Assembly: GCF_029675105.1 (NCBI RefSeq)
Contig: NZ_JAQQFV010000014.1
Location: 1-62,153, forward strand
Direction of reading: 5' to 3'
Source: Nocardia anocheti
Lineage (GTDB): Bacteria; Actinomycetota; Actinomycetes; Mycobacteriales; Mycobacteriaceae
DNA: 62,153 bases
The translations under genes and the position numbers were made by a program. Each line of letters opens with the position of its first letter. The stretch's first letter is position 1. This document shows, in pieces, positions 53,887 through 61,907 of this stretch. The notes under the pieces are model-generated. The model saw nothing but the letters and a program-made list of their open reading frames with translations. It did not search any database and was not told the origin of the DNA.

Positions 53887-53932
53887 ACGACGAGGGCCGC
53901 GACTCCCGGCTGGGAGTCGCGGCCCTCGTCGT
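53887..53932. terminator. 21-bp perfect hairpin
   Basis: Left arm 53887-53907 and right arm 53912-53932 are exact reverse complements (core GAGGGCCGCGACTCCC) around a GGCT loop. It lies 5 bp after the cyclophilin stop and 13 bp beyond the stop of the convergent 27-residue ORF. Confidence 0.88.
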
Positions 53933-53945
53933 GGCTGGGGCGGGA

Positions 53946-54029
53946 TCAGCCCGCGCTGATCGAGCTGAACAGGTTCTGGATGGTCAGCAGGATCACTTCG
54001 GTCAGGAAATCGGCGGCCGAACCGGTCAT
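53946..54029 (-). CDS. 27-residue small protein, amphipathic/hydrophobic
   Basis: This short ORF begins MTGSAADFLTEVILLTIQ and ends LFSSISAG. ATG 54029 is preceded by GAGGAG at good spacing (GAGGAGTGTTGCC). It lies between two strong hairpins, one ending the mpa transcript (54140-54174) and one downstream (53887-53932), so it would form its own transcript. The middle forms a hydrophobic or amphipathic helix, as in membrane-active peptides or small membrane regulators. No homologue is known to me. Confidence 0.55.
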   Translation of the reverse strand: MTGSAADFLTEVILLTIQNLFSSISAG

Positions 54030-54139
54030 GGCAACACTCCTCGGGTACGAGTCCTCATCAGGTGGGACGAACATGTGAAGCATGTCCTATCCACACTTGG
54101 GAGCGCAGCGTTTTCCGGAAAATAAACGAACGAAACGAC

Positions 54140-54174
54140 GGCAGGCCGTGTTCCGGTGCGGAACACGGCCTGCC
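54140..54174 (-). terminator. Terminator of mpa
   Basis: Arms GGCAGGCCGTGTTCCG and CGGAACACGGCCTGCC pair perfectly (16 bp) around a 3-nt loop, 13 bp after the mpa stop. On the minus strand a T-rich run (GTTTCGTTCGTTTATTTT) follows, as in an intrinsic terminator. Confidence 0.88.
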
Positions 54175-54187
54175 TGGTCGGTAGAGG

Positions 54188-55948
54188 TTACAGGTACTGA
54201 CCCGTGTTGGACTCGGTGTCGATCGCCCGGCTGGCCGAGGCGTTCTTGCCGGTGACCAGGGTGCGGATGTAGACGATCCGCTCGCCCTTCTTGCCCGAGA
54301 TCCGTGCCCAGTCGTCGGGGTTGGTGGTGTTGGGCAGGTCCTCGTTCTCGGCGAACTCGTCGACGATCGAGTCGAACAGGTGCTGGATGCGCAGACCCGG
54401 GTTGCCCGTGTCGAGCACCGACTTGATCGCGTACTTCTTGGCCCGGTCCACGATGTTCTGGATCATGGCGCCGGAGTTGAAGTCCTTGAAGTACAGGACC
54501 TCCTTGTCACCGTTGGCGTAGGTGACCTCCAGGAAGCGGTTGTCGTCGCTCTCGGCGTACATCCGGTCGACGACCTTCTCGATCATCGCGTCCACGCAGG
54601 CGGCCTTGTCGCCGTCGAACTCGCGCACGTCGTCGACGTGCAGGGGCAGCGTCTCGGTGAGGTACTTCGAGAAGATGTCCTGCGCCGACTCCGCGTCCGG
54701 CCGCTCGATCTTGATCTTCACGTCCAGGCGGCCCGGCCGCAGGATCGCGGGGTCGATCATGTCCTCGCGGTTGGAGGCGCCGATGACGATGACGTTCTCC
54801 AGGCCCTCGACACCGTCGATCTCCGAAAGCAGCTGGGGCACAACGGTGGTCTCCACATCGGAGGAGACACCCGAACCACGGGTGCGGAAGATCGAGTCCA
54901 TCTCGTCGAAGAACACGATCACCGGGGTGCCCTCGGAGGCCTTCTCGCGCGCCCGCTGGAAGATGATCCGGATGTGACGCTCGGTCTCGCCGACGAACTT
55001 GTTGAGCAGCTCGGGGCCCTTGATGTTGAGGAAGAAGGACTTGGCCTCCTTGGCGTCCTCACCGCGGGCTTCGGCGATCTTCTTGGCCAGCGAGTTGGCC
55101 ACGGCCTTGGCGATCAGGGTCTTACCGCAGCCGGGCGGACCGTAGAGCAGCACGCCCTTCGGCGGGCGCAGCGCGTACTCGCGGAACAGATCCTTGTGCA
55201 GGAAGGGCAGTTCCACCGCGTCGCGGATCTGCTCGATCTGTCGGCCGAGGCCACCGATGTCGGTGTAGTCGACGTCGGGAACCTCTTCCAGGACAAGGTC
55301 TTCCACCTCGGCCTTGGGCACCCGCTCGAAGGCGAAGCCCGCCTTGGTGTCGACCAGCAGCGAATCACCCGGGCGCAGTTTGCGAATGGGGGAATCGGGG
55401 TCGTCCATGTCGTCGTACTCGGCGATCTTGGACAGCGGGCCCGACAGCCACACCACGCGTTCCTCGTCGGCGTGACCGACCACCAGCGCGCGGCGGCCGT
55501 CGTCGAGAATCTCACGCAGCGTGCCGATTTCGCCGATGGCGTCGAAGTTGCCCGCCTCGACCACGGTGAGCGCCTCGTTCAGGCGGACCGTCTGGCCGTA
55601 TTCGAGCGTGGCGACGTCGATGTTGGGCGAGCAGGTCAGGCGCATCTTGCGACCGGAGGTGAAGACGTCGACGGTCTGATCCTCGTAGGTGTGGATGACG
55701 ATGCCGTAGCCGCTGGGCGGCTGTCCGAGGCGATCGACTTCCTCACGCAGGGCGATCAGCTGTTGACGCGCTTCCTTGAGCGTGTCCATCAACTTGCCGT
55801 TGCGGATGGTCAGCGAATCGATCCGTGCTTCCAATTCGCGTGCGCGATCCGGCGAGTCGGCGAGTTGTCTGCGAAGAGCAGCCGCCTCGGCGCGTACCGC
55901 CTCGAGCTCTCGCCAGGCCGCCGAATCCGAATTCTCGTTGGGGCTCAT
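54188..55948 (-). CDS. mpa: Proteasome-activating AAA+ ATPase Mpa/ARC
   Basis: This 586-residue ring ATPase unfolds pupylated proteins and threads them into the PrcAB core. It has an N-terminal coiled coil (about 8-75) that binds Pup, two OB domains (about 80-230), Walker A LLYGPPGCGKTLIAKA, Walker B VIVFFDEMDSIF and the second region GASNREDMIDPAILRPGR. The C-terminus GQYL docks on the alpha ring. ATG 55948 has GGAG upstream. It is separated from dop by 5.5 kb of unrelated genes. Confidence 0.98.
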   Translation of the reverse strand: MSPNENSDSAAWRELEAVRAEAAALRRQLADSPDRARELEARIDSLTIRNGKLMDTLKEARQQLIALREEVDRLGQPPSGYGIVIHTYEDQTVDVFTSGRKMRLTCSPNIDVATLEYGQTVRLNEALTVVEAGNFDAIGEIGTLREILDDGRRALVVGHADEERVVWLSGPLSKIAEYDDMDDPDSPIRKLRPGDSLLVDTKAGFAFERVPKAEVEDLVLEEVPDVDYTDIGGLGRQIEQIRDAVELPFLHKDLFREYALRPPKGVLLYGPPGCGKTLIAKAVANSLAKKIAEARGEDAKEAKSFFLNIKGPELLNKFVGETERHIRIIFQRAREKASEGTPVIVFFDEMDSIFRTRGSGVSSDVETTVVPQLLSEIDGVEGLENVIVIGASNREDMIDPAILRPGRLDVKIKIERPDAESAQDIFSKYLTETLPLHVDDVREFDGDKAACVDAMIEKVVDRMYAESDDNRFLEVTYANGDKEVLYFKDFNSGAMIQNIVDRAKKYAIKSVLDTGNPGLRIQHLFDSIVDEFAENEDLPNTTNPDDWARISGKKGERIVYIRTLVTGKNASASRAIDTESNTGQYL

Positions 55949-56075
55949 GATGCTGCTCCTCCCAGTCCCGGTCTTTCAACGCTACCGGGCGCGGTCCGTT
56001 CTCGCTTTCCGACATGGTTTCGTCGTGATCACATCTTGTACGGTGACGAGCCTATCCGCCCCCGTCTCCCCACAT

Positions 56076-56091
56076 GTTAGGCTCCCCTAAC
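56076..56091. promoter_or_regulatory. GTTAGG-N4-CCTAAC palindrome, iron-box-like
   Basis: A perfect inverted repeat lies 60 bp before the lipoprotein gene and 128 bp before mpa. The stretch TTAGGCTCCCCTAA resembles the right part of the IdeR/DtxR iron box TTAGGTTAGGCTAACCTAA (14 of 19 positions over the full box by my alignment). Confidence 0.4.
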
Positions 56092-56150
56092 ACCCCGATG
56101 CCGGGGCACCAGGCGAGTGCGCTCGCCATCGAGCCGAAAGGTTGCTGAGC

Positions 56151-56681
56151 ATGCTCCTTCCTCCCCGTACAGTCCGTGTCACCGTAGCTACCGCCGCTGC
56201 GGCACTCGCCGTGACCATCGGGCTGACCGGTTGCGGCGACTCCGATGATTCCTCGACGAAGACCACCAGCAGCAGTACCAGTATCGCGGCCGCTCCGTCC
56301 AGCGATTCGGCAACTCCGGCCCCGTCCGGCCAGACCGCCGGGGCGCCGACGGCCGAGACGCTGAAGGAGACGCTGGTGAAGTTCGGCGACCCGGCGGTGT
56401 CCACCGACGACAAGTCGAAGCTGATCGTCAACGGCGAGGCGCGCAAGTCCAATATCGACCAGATGAACGGCATGCTGGCGGGCTACACCCTCACCTTCGC
56501 CGTCGACAACGTCGTGACCAGCGGGAACACCGCGACCGCCGATGTCACCATCACCTCCCCGCACGGCACCGCCCCGGCCTTCCCGGTCACCTGGGAGCAG
56601 GTCGACGGCACCTGGAAGATCTCCGACAACAGCGGCTGCCTGCTGCTGGGCTTCGCCCAGGCCCCCTGCGCGCCCGCCTGA
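56151..56681 (+). CDS. Lipoprotein, Mtb12/LppK-like
   Basis: This 176-residue protein has a lipoprotein signal (VTVATAAAALAVTIGLTGC, lipid Cys28), a Ser/Thr linker (residues 30-60) and a C-terminal alpha/beta domain (LIVNGEARKSNIDQMNGMLA, WEQVDGTWKISDNSGCLLLG) like the mycobacterial MTB12 antigen group. It sits after mpa as Rv2116 (lppK) does after Rv2115c. ATG 56151 follows GAAAGG; a TTG three codons upstream is possible. It is exported and membrane-anchored; the function is not established. Confidence 0.88.
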   Translation: MLLPPRTVRVTVATAAAALAVTIGLTGCGDSDDSSTKTTSSSTSIAAAPSSDSATPAPSGQTAGAPTAETLKETLVKFGDPAVSTDDKSKLIVNGEARKSNIDQMNGMLAGYTLTFAVDNVVTSGNTATADVTITSPHGTAPAFPVTWEQVDGTWKISDNSGCLLLGFAQAPCAPA

Positions 56682-56695
56682 GCCGCGCGCCACGC

Positions 56696-56728
56696 CCCGG
56701 GTCGGCTGCCTGCCGACCCGGGTTTTTT
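56696..56728 (+). terminator. Intrinsic terminator of the lipoprotein gene
   Basis: CCCGGGTCGGC-TGCCT-GCCGACCCGGG is followed by TTTTTT. It is the one plus-strand hairpin in the window with a clean U tract. Confidence 0.95.
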
Positions 56729-56797
56729 GTGCCCGTGCGCCCCGGCTGAGTAGTTCTGCGCTGTGCCGGTGACCCGGACTCTGCGAGGGTCTGTGCC

Positions 56798-58132
56798 ATG
56801 AACGTGTTTCCCGGTGTCGCGACGGTCGCGGCGCACACCCCGGCCGACCGCGACCGGTTCCTGGATCTGGTGCGGTTGGCCTCGCTGCTCGTGGTCGTCG
56901 CCGGGCACTGCCTGATGCTGACGGTGGTGCTCGACGGCGACCGGGTGGAGTTCGGCAACGTCCTCGCCGATCTGCCCGCGCTCCAGGCGCTGACCTGGGT
57001 GTTGCAGGTGCTGCCGCTGTTCTTCTTCGCCGGGGTCGCGGCCGGGGCGCGCGGCATCGGGCCGGGAACGTCGTGGGGTGGCTGGCTGTTCCGGCGCACC
57101 CAGCGCCTGGTGCGTCCGCTCGGGTGGTTCCTGCTGGCCTCGGCGGTGCTGGTGGCGGTGGCGCAGCGCGTGCTGCCGCCCGGCTGGCAGCGACCGCTGG
57201 CGGTGACCAGTGTCCAATTGCTGTGGTTTCTCGGCGTGTACCTGGTGGTGCTGGCGTGTACGCCCGCGCTGGCGGCGCTCGTGACGACCGGTCGCCGGAT
57301 GTTTGCCACGGTGGCCGTGCTGGCGCTGGCGGCGGCGGTGATCGACGAGGTACGCCGCCGCGGCGGTCCCGCCGAGCTCGGTTATGTGAATTTCGCCGTC
57401 TGGCTGATCCCGGCGGTGCTCGGCATCGGCTATCTGCGGGGTCTGCTGGCCACGCGCACCGCGGCGGTGCTCGCGGGCGTCGTCCTGATGCTCGATGTCG
57501 CGCTGGTGGCGGTCGGGCCCTACGAGCTGAGTCTGGTCACCGTGCCGGGGCAGCGGCTGTCGAATCTGGCGCCGCCCTCGCTGCTGCTGGCCGGGCACGC
57601 GGTGGTGCTGTGCTGCGCGGCCGTCGCGGCGGCGCCGTGGTTGCGGCGCCTGGCCGCGCGGCCGCGGGTGTGGTGGGTGACGGTGATCGGCAACACCGGC
57701 GCGATGACGCTGTACCTGTGGCACATGCCGGTGCTGCTCACGGTGCTCGTGCTCGGTCACTTCGCCGGGCTGCACCGCACCCGTCCCGGGCAGCCGGGGT
57801 TCTGGTCGCTCACCGTGGCGCAGCTGGTGTTGACGGCGGCGGGCACCGCGGTGCTGTTCCTGGCCCTGCGCGGGCTGGAGAACACGCCCCTGCGCTGGTG
57901 GGACGACGCGGTCCGCCCGGTGCGCGGAGGCTGGTCGGCGGTGACGGTGCTCGCGGTGATCGCGGCCGGATGCGCGCTGCTGCAGGCCACCCGGTTCGGG
58001 CTCACCGCCGAGGGCGCGCGCTGGCTGACCTGCTCGGCCGGATGCCTGCTGACCGCGCGCGTACTCACCCGCGCGCGGCCGCGGACGAGCGGGCTCAGCC
58101 CTTCGAAGGACGGCGCTGCGGCTTCGGTGTGA
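56798..58132 (+). CDS. Integral membrane acyltransferase-3 family protein
   Basis: This 444-residue polytopic protein starts ADRDRFLDLVRLASLLVVVA and then GHCLML, with the conserved Arg and His of the family, and has FFFAGVAAGARG and about ten helices. Members transfer acyl groups to cell-surface sugars or lipids; the acceptor is unknown. The last 38 bp overlap the convergent trmI gene. No good ribosome site precedes ATG 56798. Confidence 0.87.
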   Translation: MNVFPGVATVAAHTPADRDRFLDLVRLASLLVVVAGHCLMLTVVLDGDRVEFGNVLADLPALQALTWVLQVLPLFFFAGVAAGARGIGPGTSWGGWLFRRTQRLVRPLGWFLLASAVLVAVAQRVLPPGWQRPLAVTSVQLLWFLGVYLVVLACTPALAALVTTGRRMFATVAVLALAAAVIDEVRRRGGPAELGYVNFAVWLIPAVLGIGYLRGLLATRTAAVLAGVVLMLDVALVAVGPYELSLVTVPGQRLSNLAPPSLLLAGHAVVLCCAAVAAAPWLRRLAARPRVWWVTVIGNTGAMTLYLWHMPVLLTVLVLGHFAGLHRTRPGQPGFWSLTVAQLVLTAAGTAVLFLALRGLENTPLRWWDDAVRPVRGGWSAVTVLAVIAAGCALLQATRFGLTAEGARWLTCSAGCLLTARVLTRARPRTSGLSPSKDGAAASV

Positions 58133-58928
58133 CCGTGCCCTCGGCCAGCCTGCGCGCGCTCACCAGGAACGCCGTGTGCCCCTGCATGCGGTGTTCCGGG
58201 CGCACGGCCAGGCCGACGACGTGCCAGCCACGCACCATCGACTCCCACGAGCGCGGCTCGGTCCAGCACTCCTGCTCGCGCAGCGCCTCGACGACCTTGG
58301 ACAGCTGGGTGACGGTGGCCACGTAGACGATCAGCACCCCGCCGGGCACCAGCGCCTTGGACACCGCGGGCAGCGCGTCCCACGGCGCCAGCATGTCCAG
58401 CACCACCCGGTCGACCTGCGGACCCTCGTACTGGGCCACATCCGCCACCGTCAGCGACCAGTTGTCCGGGCGCCCGCCGAAGAAGGTCTCCACATTGCGC
58501 ACGGCGTGCTCGGCGTGGTCGTCGCGGATCTCGTAGGAGATCACCTCGCCCTCGGGGCCGACCGCGCGCAGCAGCGAGCAGGTCAGCGCGCCGGATCCGG
58601 CACCGGCCTCGAGCACCCGGGCGCCGGGGAACACGTCGCCCTCGTGCACGATCTGGGCGGCGTCCTTGGGGTAGATCACGGCCGCGCCGCGCGGCATCGA
58701 CAGCACGTAGTCGACCAGCAGCGGGCGCAGGGCGAGGTAGGGGGTGCCGTTGGTGGACTTCACGACGGTGCCCTCGTCGGTACCGATGAGGTCGTCGTGC
58801 TTGATGCCACCCCGGTGGGTATGGAATTCCTTACCCTCCTCCAGCAGCACCGTGTAGAGGCGCCCCTTGGCATCGGTCAGCTGCACGCGGTCCCCGATGG
58901 TGAACGGACCGGTTCGTCTGGCCGTCAT
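58095..58928 (-). CDS. trmI: tRNA (adenine-N1)-methyltransferase TrmI (m1A58)
   Basis: This 277-residue enzyme has an N-terminal beta domain (GPFTIGDRVQLTDAKGRLYT), GAAVIYPKDAAQIVHEGDVF, the SAM site VLEAGAGSGALTCSLLRAVG and VDRVVLDMLAPWDAL. It methylates adenine 58 in the T-loop and acts as a tetramer (Rv2118c type). ATG 58928 follows GGAG. The 3' end overlaps the acyltransferase gene. Confidence 0.96.
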   Translation of the reverse strand: MTARRTGPFTIGDRVQLTDAKGRLYTVLLEEGKEFHTHRGGIKHDDLIGTDEGTVVKSTNGTPYLALRPLLVDYVLSMPRGAAVIYPKDAAQIVHEGDVFPGARVLEAGAGSGALTCSLLRAVGPEGEVISYEIRDDHAEHAVRNVETFFGGRPDNWSLTVADVAQYEGPQVDRVVLDMLAPWDALPAVSKALVPGGVLIVYVATVTQLSKVVEALREQECWTEPRSWESMVRGWHVVGLAVRPEHRMQGHTAFLVSARRLAEGTVTPKPQRRPSKG

Positions 58929-59030
58929 GGATCTCCATTTCTCTCAGCGGAAACCTCCAGCCTGCCAGGCTGTGTGATCGCGTCACCGCACGGGGTGACC
59001 GCGCCCGGCCGCGCCGCGATCCGACCTTCG

Positions 59031-59053
59031 GTGTCGGTGGGTGCCGATACCCT
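59031..59053 (+). promoter_or_regulatory. PafBC-type (RecA-NDp-like) promoter of the RecB-family nuclease
   Basis: GTGTCGGTG (59031-59039), then 8 nt, then TACCCT (59048-59053). Eight of nine positions match TTGTCRGTG and the spacing is exact. The ATG follows after 7 nt, so the mRNA is probably leaderless. Confidence 0.72.
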
Positions 59054-59060
59054 GCGCAGT

Positions 59061-59966
59061 ATGTCCGCACCGGTGCCCGTGTCCCTCGCCGACGACCCCG
59101 CCGACGCCCCCTCGCCGCGGTCGCGCCCGGCGCTGTCGCCTTCGCGCGCAAGCGATTTCAAGCAGTGTCCACTGAAGTACCGGCTGCGGGCGATCGATCG
59201 GATTCCGGAGCCGCCGTCGCGGGCCGCGGTGCGGGGCACCGTCGTGCACGCCGTGCTCGAGGATCTGTTCGGATTACCGGCCGCGCAGCGACATCCGGAA
59301 CACGCGGCCGCGCTGGTCCCGGCCGCGTGGGAGCGGGTGCGGGCCGGGCGCGAGGGGCTCGACGAGCTGGTCGCCGAGGGCGGTCCGGAGAAGCTGTTCA
59401 CGGAGGTGCGGCGACTGGTCGAGGGCTACTACGAGCTGGAGGACCCGCGCCGGTTCGAGCCCGAGTCGCTGGAGGAGCGGGTCGAGGTGGAGCTCGACGG
59501 TGACGTACCGCTGCGCGGGTTCGTCGACCGTATCGATGTGGCACCGTCGGGTCTGCTGCGTGTGGTCGACTACAAGACCGGCCGCTCCCCCGGCCCGCTG
59601 CACGAGGCCCGCGCGCTGTTCCAACTCAAGTTCTACGCCCTGGTGATCCTGCGCACCCGGGGCATCGTGCCCGCCCAGCTGCGCCTGATCTATCTGGCCG
59701 ACAAGATCCTGCTCACCTACACCCCCGAACGCGACGAACTCGACCGCTTCGCACGCATCCTCACCGCACTGTGGCAGGCCATTCTCGAGGCGGGCCGCAC
59801 CGGCGATTTCCCGGCGCAGCGCAATGCCCTGTGCAAGTTCTGCGATTTCAAGCCGCTGTGCCCCGAGTTCGGAGGCACGCCGCCGCCGTATCCGGGCTGG
59901 CCGCACCAGGATTCGGCCCCCGTCGAGCTGGGTGTGCCGGAGGTCCGGCCCGCAGAGGACGTCTGA
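59061..59966 (+). CDS. RecB-family PD-(D/E)XK exonuclease
   Basis: This 301-residue nuclease domain protein has SPSRASDFKQCPLKYRLRAI, a catalytic core in LRGFVDRIDV and RVVDYKTGRSPG (Asp and Asp-x-Lys), and a C-terminal Cys cluster CKFCDFKPLCPEF. With the Cys of QCPLKYR, this can hold a 4Fe-4S centre, as in AddB and Cas4-like nucleases. It matches Rv2119 in position. The promoter suggests induction by DNA damage. It is divergent from trmI. Confidence 0.93.
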   Translation: MSAPVPVSLADDPADAPSPRSRPALSPSRASDFKQCPLKYRLRAIDRIPEPPSRAAVRGTVVHAVLEDLFGLPAAQRHPEHAAALVPAAWERVRAGREGLDELVAEGGPEKLFTEVRRLVEGYYELEDPRRFEPESLEERVEVELDGDVPLRGFVDRIDVAPSGLLRVVDYKTGRSPGPLHEARALFQLKFYALVILRTRGIVPAQLRLIYLADKILLTYTPERDELDRFARILTALWQAILEAGRTGDFPAQRNALCKFCDFKPLCPEFGGTPPPYPGWPHQDSAPVELGVPEVRPAEDV

Positions 59967-60070
59967 AACCACCCCGGCACTCGGCGCCCCACACGCACCG
60001 ACCGATCCTTCTCGGCCGCGAATCATGGCCCCGGCGCCCTCGAGCGAGTTAGGCTGACGGCACCCCTATG

Positions 60071-60080
60071 CAACTAGTTG
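60071..60080. promoter_or_regulatory. Palindrome CAACTAGTTG upstream of NTF2-like gene
   Basis: This perfect 10-bp palindrome lies 16 bp before ATG 60097 in an unusually AT-rich patch. A TAGGCT hexamer lies about 20 bp upstream (60050-60055), so a protein bound here would cover the transcription start. The regulator is unknown. Confidence 0.45.
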
Positions 60081-60096
60081 AATATGAGGTGAGCTG

Positions 60097-60495
60097 ATGC
60101 ATCCCTTCCGTGCCGCTGTCGAAGCCCGCGACGAGGCCGCCATCGAGGCCCTGCTGGCCGACGATGTCGTCTTCACCAGCCCGGTCGCCTTCCAGCCCTA
60201 TCCGGGCAAGCCGATCACCGCGGCCATCCTGCGCGCGGTGATCCGGGTGTTCGAGGACTTCCGCTATGTCCGCGAGATCGGCGACGACCGTGACCACGCC
60301 CTGGTCTTCGAGGCCACCGTGGACGGCAAGCAGCTCAGCGGCTGCGACTTCGTGCACCTGAACGAGGACGGCAAGATCGATGAACTCACCGTGATGGTGC
60401 GTCCGCTCTCGGCCGCGACGGCGCTGGCCGCGCGGATGGGCGAGCAGTTCGAGCGCATCAAGGCCGAGGCGATCGCGGGCAGCTCGGGTTCCTGA
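60097..60495 (+). CDS. NTF2-like (SnoaL-fold) protein
   Basis: This 132-residue cone-shaped fold has HPFRAAVEARDEAAIEALLA, DDVVFTSPVAFQPYPG, a strand pair HALVFEATVDGKQLSGCDFV and ELTVMVRPLSAATALAARM. It may bind a small hydrophobic ligand or act as an isomerase; the substrate is unknown. ATG 60097 follows GAGGTGAG. Confidence 0.85.
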   Translation: MHPFRAAVEARDEAAIEALLADDVVFTSPVAFQPYPGKPITAAILRAVIRVFEDFRYVREIGDDRDHALVFEATVDGKQLSGCDFVHLNEDGKIDELTVMVRPLSAATALAARMGEQFERIKAEAIAGSSGS

Positions 60496-60505
60496 GCTGC
60501 CCGCG
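60474..60505. terminator. 12-bp hairpin spanning the NTF2-like stop codon
   Basis: CGCGGGCAGCTC and GAGCTGCCCGCG pair around GGGTTCCT. The stop TGA overlaps the start of the right arm, and the convergent YeiH-type gene ends 11 bp further on. No T tract. Confidence 0.7.
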
Positions 60506-60515
60506 GGGGCCGGGA

Positions 60516-61643
60516 TCAGACGGTGAAGTCGTGGAACAACAGCACCGAGAGACCGAGGCCCACCACCAGATTCACCACGGCGGCCGAGCCGAACACCACG
60601 ATCGGCCGCCAGCCCGCCTCGCGCAGGCCGCGCGCCGAGAACTCCAGGCCGATGGAGACGAAGGCCAGGATCAGGAACCAGGTGCGCAGGTCGTTGACCA
60701 CGGCGATGTGCGCGGCACCGGTCGCCTTGTCGACGGACTGCAGATACAGCGTGCCGATGACCGAGGCGGCCAGGAACCCGAGCACGAACTTCGGGAACCT
60801 GGCCCAGAATTCGCCGAGGCGGGGCCGGGCCGCGCCCGGGGTGCGTTCCACCCGGAAGGCGAACCAGGCGGTCAGCGCGATGGCGACGATGCCGATGAGC
60901 GCGTTCTGGGTGGTCTTGACGATGGTCGCGATCTTCAGCGAGTCCTCACCGGTCAGCGCGCCCGCCGCCGCCACGGCCGCGGTGGTGTCGATATTGCCGC
61001 CGATCCAGGCTCCGGCGACCGCGTCGGAGAGCCCCAACACGTCGGCCAGCCACGGCAGCAGGAAGATCGAGGGCAACGCGAAGATGATCACCAGCGAGGC
61101 CGCGTAGGCGATCTGCTCGCGCCGGGCCTGCACCGCGCCCGCCGCCGCGATGGCCGCGCTCACGCCGCAGATCGACACCGCCGAGGACAGCAGCGCCCGC
61201 AGTTTGTCGTCGAGCCCCAGCAGCCCACCGAACCACCAGGTGAAACCGAACACCAGGGTGATCAGCGCCAGTGCCTGCACGATCGCCGGGGCGGCCGCGG
61301 TGACCAGGATCTTCAGATTGATCGAGGCCCCGAGCAGCACCACACCGGTCTTGATGAAGAACTCGGTGCGGAATCCGGCCGAGAGCCGTTCGCGCAGGCC
61401 CAGTTTGGACAGGATCACATTGCCCGCCAGGCCGATCGCGATCGCGTACACCGGGTATTCGACCGTCTTCGCCACCCGCTGGAAGGGGGTGTCCACCGCC
61501 CATTGCGGAACATGGGTGTCGAAGAGCCTGGTCAGCGCGCCGAGCGCGAGCACGACCAGCAGGCCGGTCACGATGTCGGCGGTACTCGGTCGCGGGTTCG
61601 CCTGGAGCGCGGCGGTTTCGGAGGTGGTCTTCGGCTCGCTCAT
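60516..61643 (-). CDS. YeiH/UPF0324-family putative sulfate exporter
   Basis: This 375-residue protein has about ten membrane helices and family motifs VEYPVYAIAIGLAGN, FFIKTGVVLLGASINLKIL, SAVSICGVSAAIAAAGAVQA and GGNIDTTAAVAAAGAL. YeiH proteins are predicted anion exporters; some are linked to sulfate or taurine metabolism. ATG 61643 shares its first base with the last codon of a 44-residue upstream ORF (TGATG), so the two are coupled. Confidence 0.9.
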   Translation of the reverse strand: MSEPKTTSETAALQANPRPSTADIVTGLLVVLALGALTRLFDTHVPQWAVDTPFQRVAKTVEYPVYAIAIGLAGNVILSKLGLRERLSAGFRTEFFIKTGVVLLGASINLKILVTAAAPAIVQALALITLVFGFTWWFGGLLGLDDKLRALLSSAVSICGVSAAIAAAGAVQARREQIAYAASLVIIFALPSIFLLPWLADVLGLSDAVAGAWIGGNIDTTAAVAAAGALTGEDSLKIATIVKTTQNALIGIVAIALTAWFAFRVERTPGAARPRLGEFWARFPKFVLGFLAASVIGTLYLQSVDKATGAAHIAVVNDLRTWFLILAFVSIGLEFSARGLREAGWRPIVVFGSAAVVNLVVGLGLSVLLFHDFTV

Positions 61644-61777
61644 CACGGCACCAGCCAGTCCGGGATCGCCCCTGTCAGGACGAGCGCGAGCAGGGCCAGC
61701 CCGACGACAGTCGCCAGCCAGTCCTCGTTCCACGTGAATGTGCTCCCCGGCCGCGGCTCGGGCTGTGTCTGCGACAC
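61643..61777 (-). CDS. 44-residue membrane protein coupled to the YeiH-type transporter
   Basis: This small protein starts at GTG 61777 (VSQTQPEPRP) after AAGGAG, has a Trp-Asn-Glu-Asp-Trp segment and one helix (ATVVGLALLALVLTGAIP), and ends WLVP. Its TGA overlaps the transporter ATG by one base. The coupling suggests a subunit or assembly partner of the transporter (inference). Confidence 0.75.
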   Translation of the reverse strand: MSQTQPEPRPGSTFTWNEDWLATVVGLALLALVLTGAIPDWLVP

Positions 61778-61907
61778 GGTGACTCCTTGCTGTTCCTCAT
61801 CGAGAAACGCAAGGTAGCAGCGGTTTTCCCCGAACACACGGATTGCGTTCAGCCTGAACGGATCTCCCCGTCCTCCCCCCACGGCACACCACCGGGAAGC
61901 CACCGTT

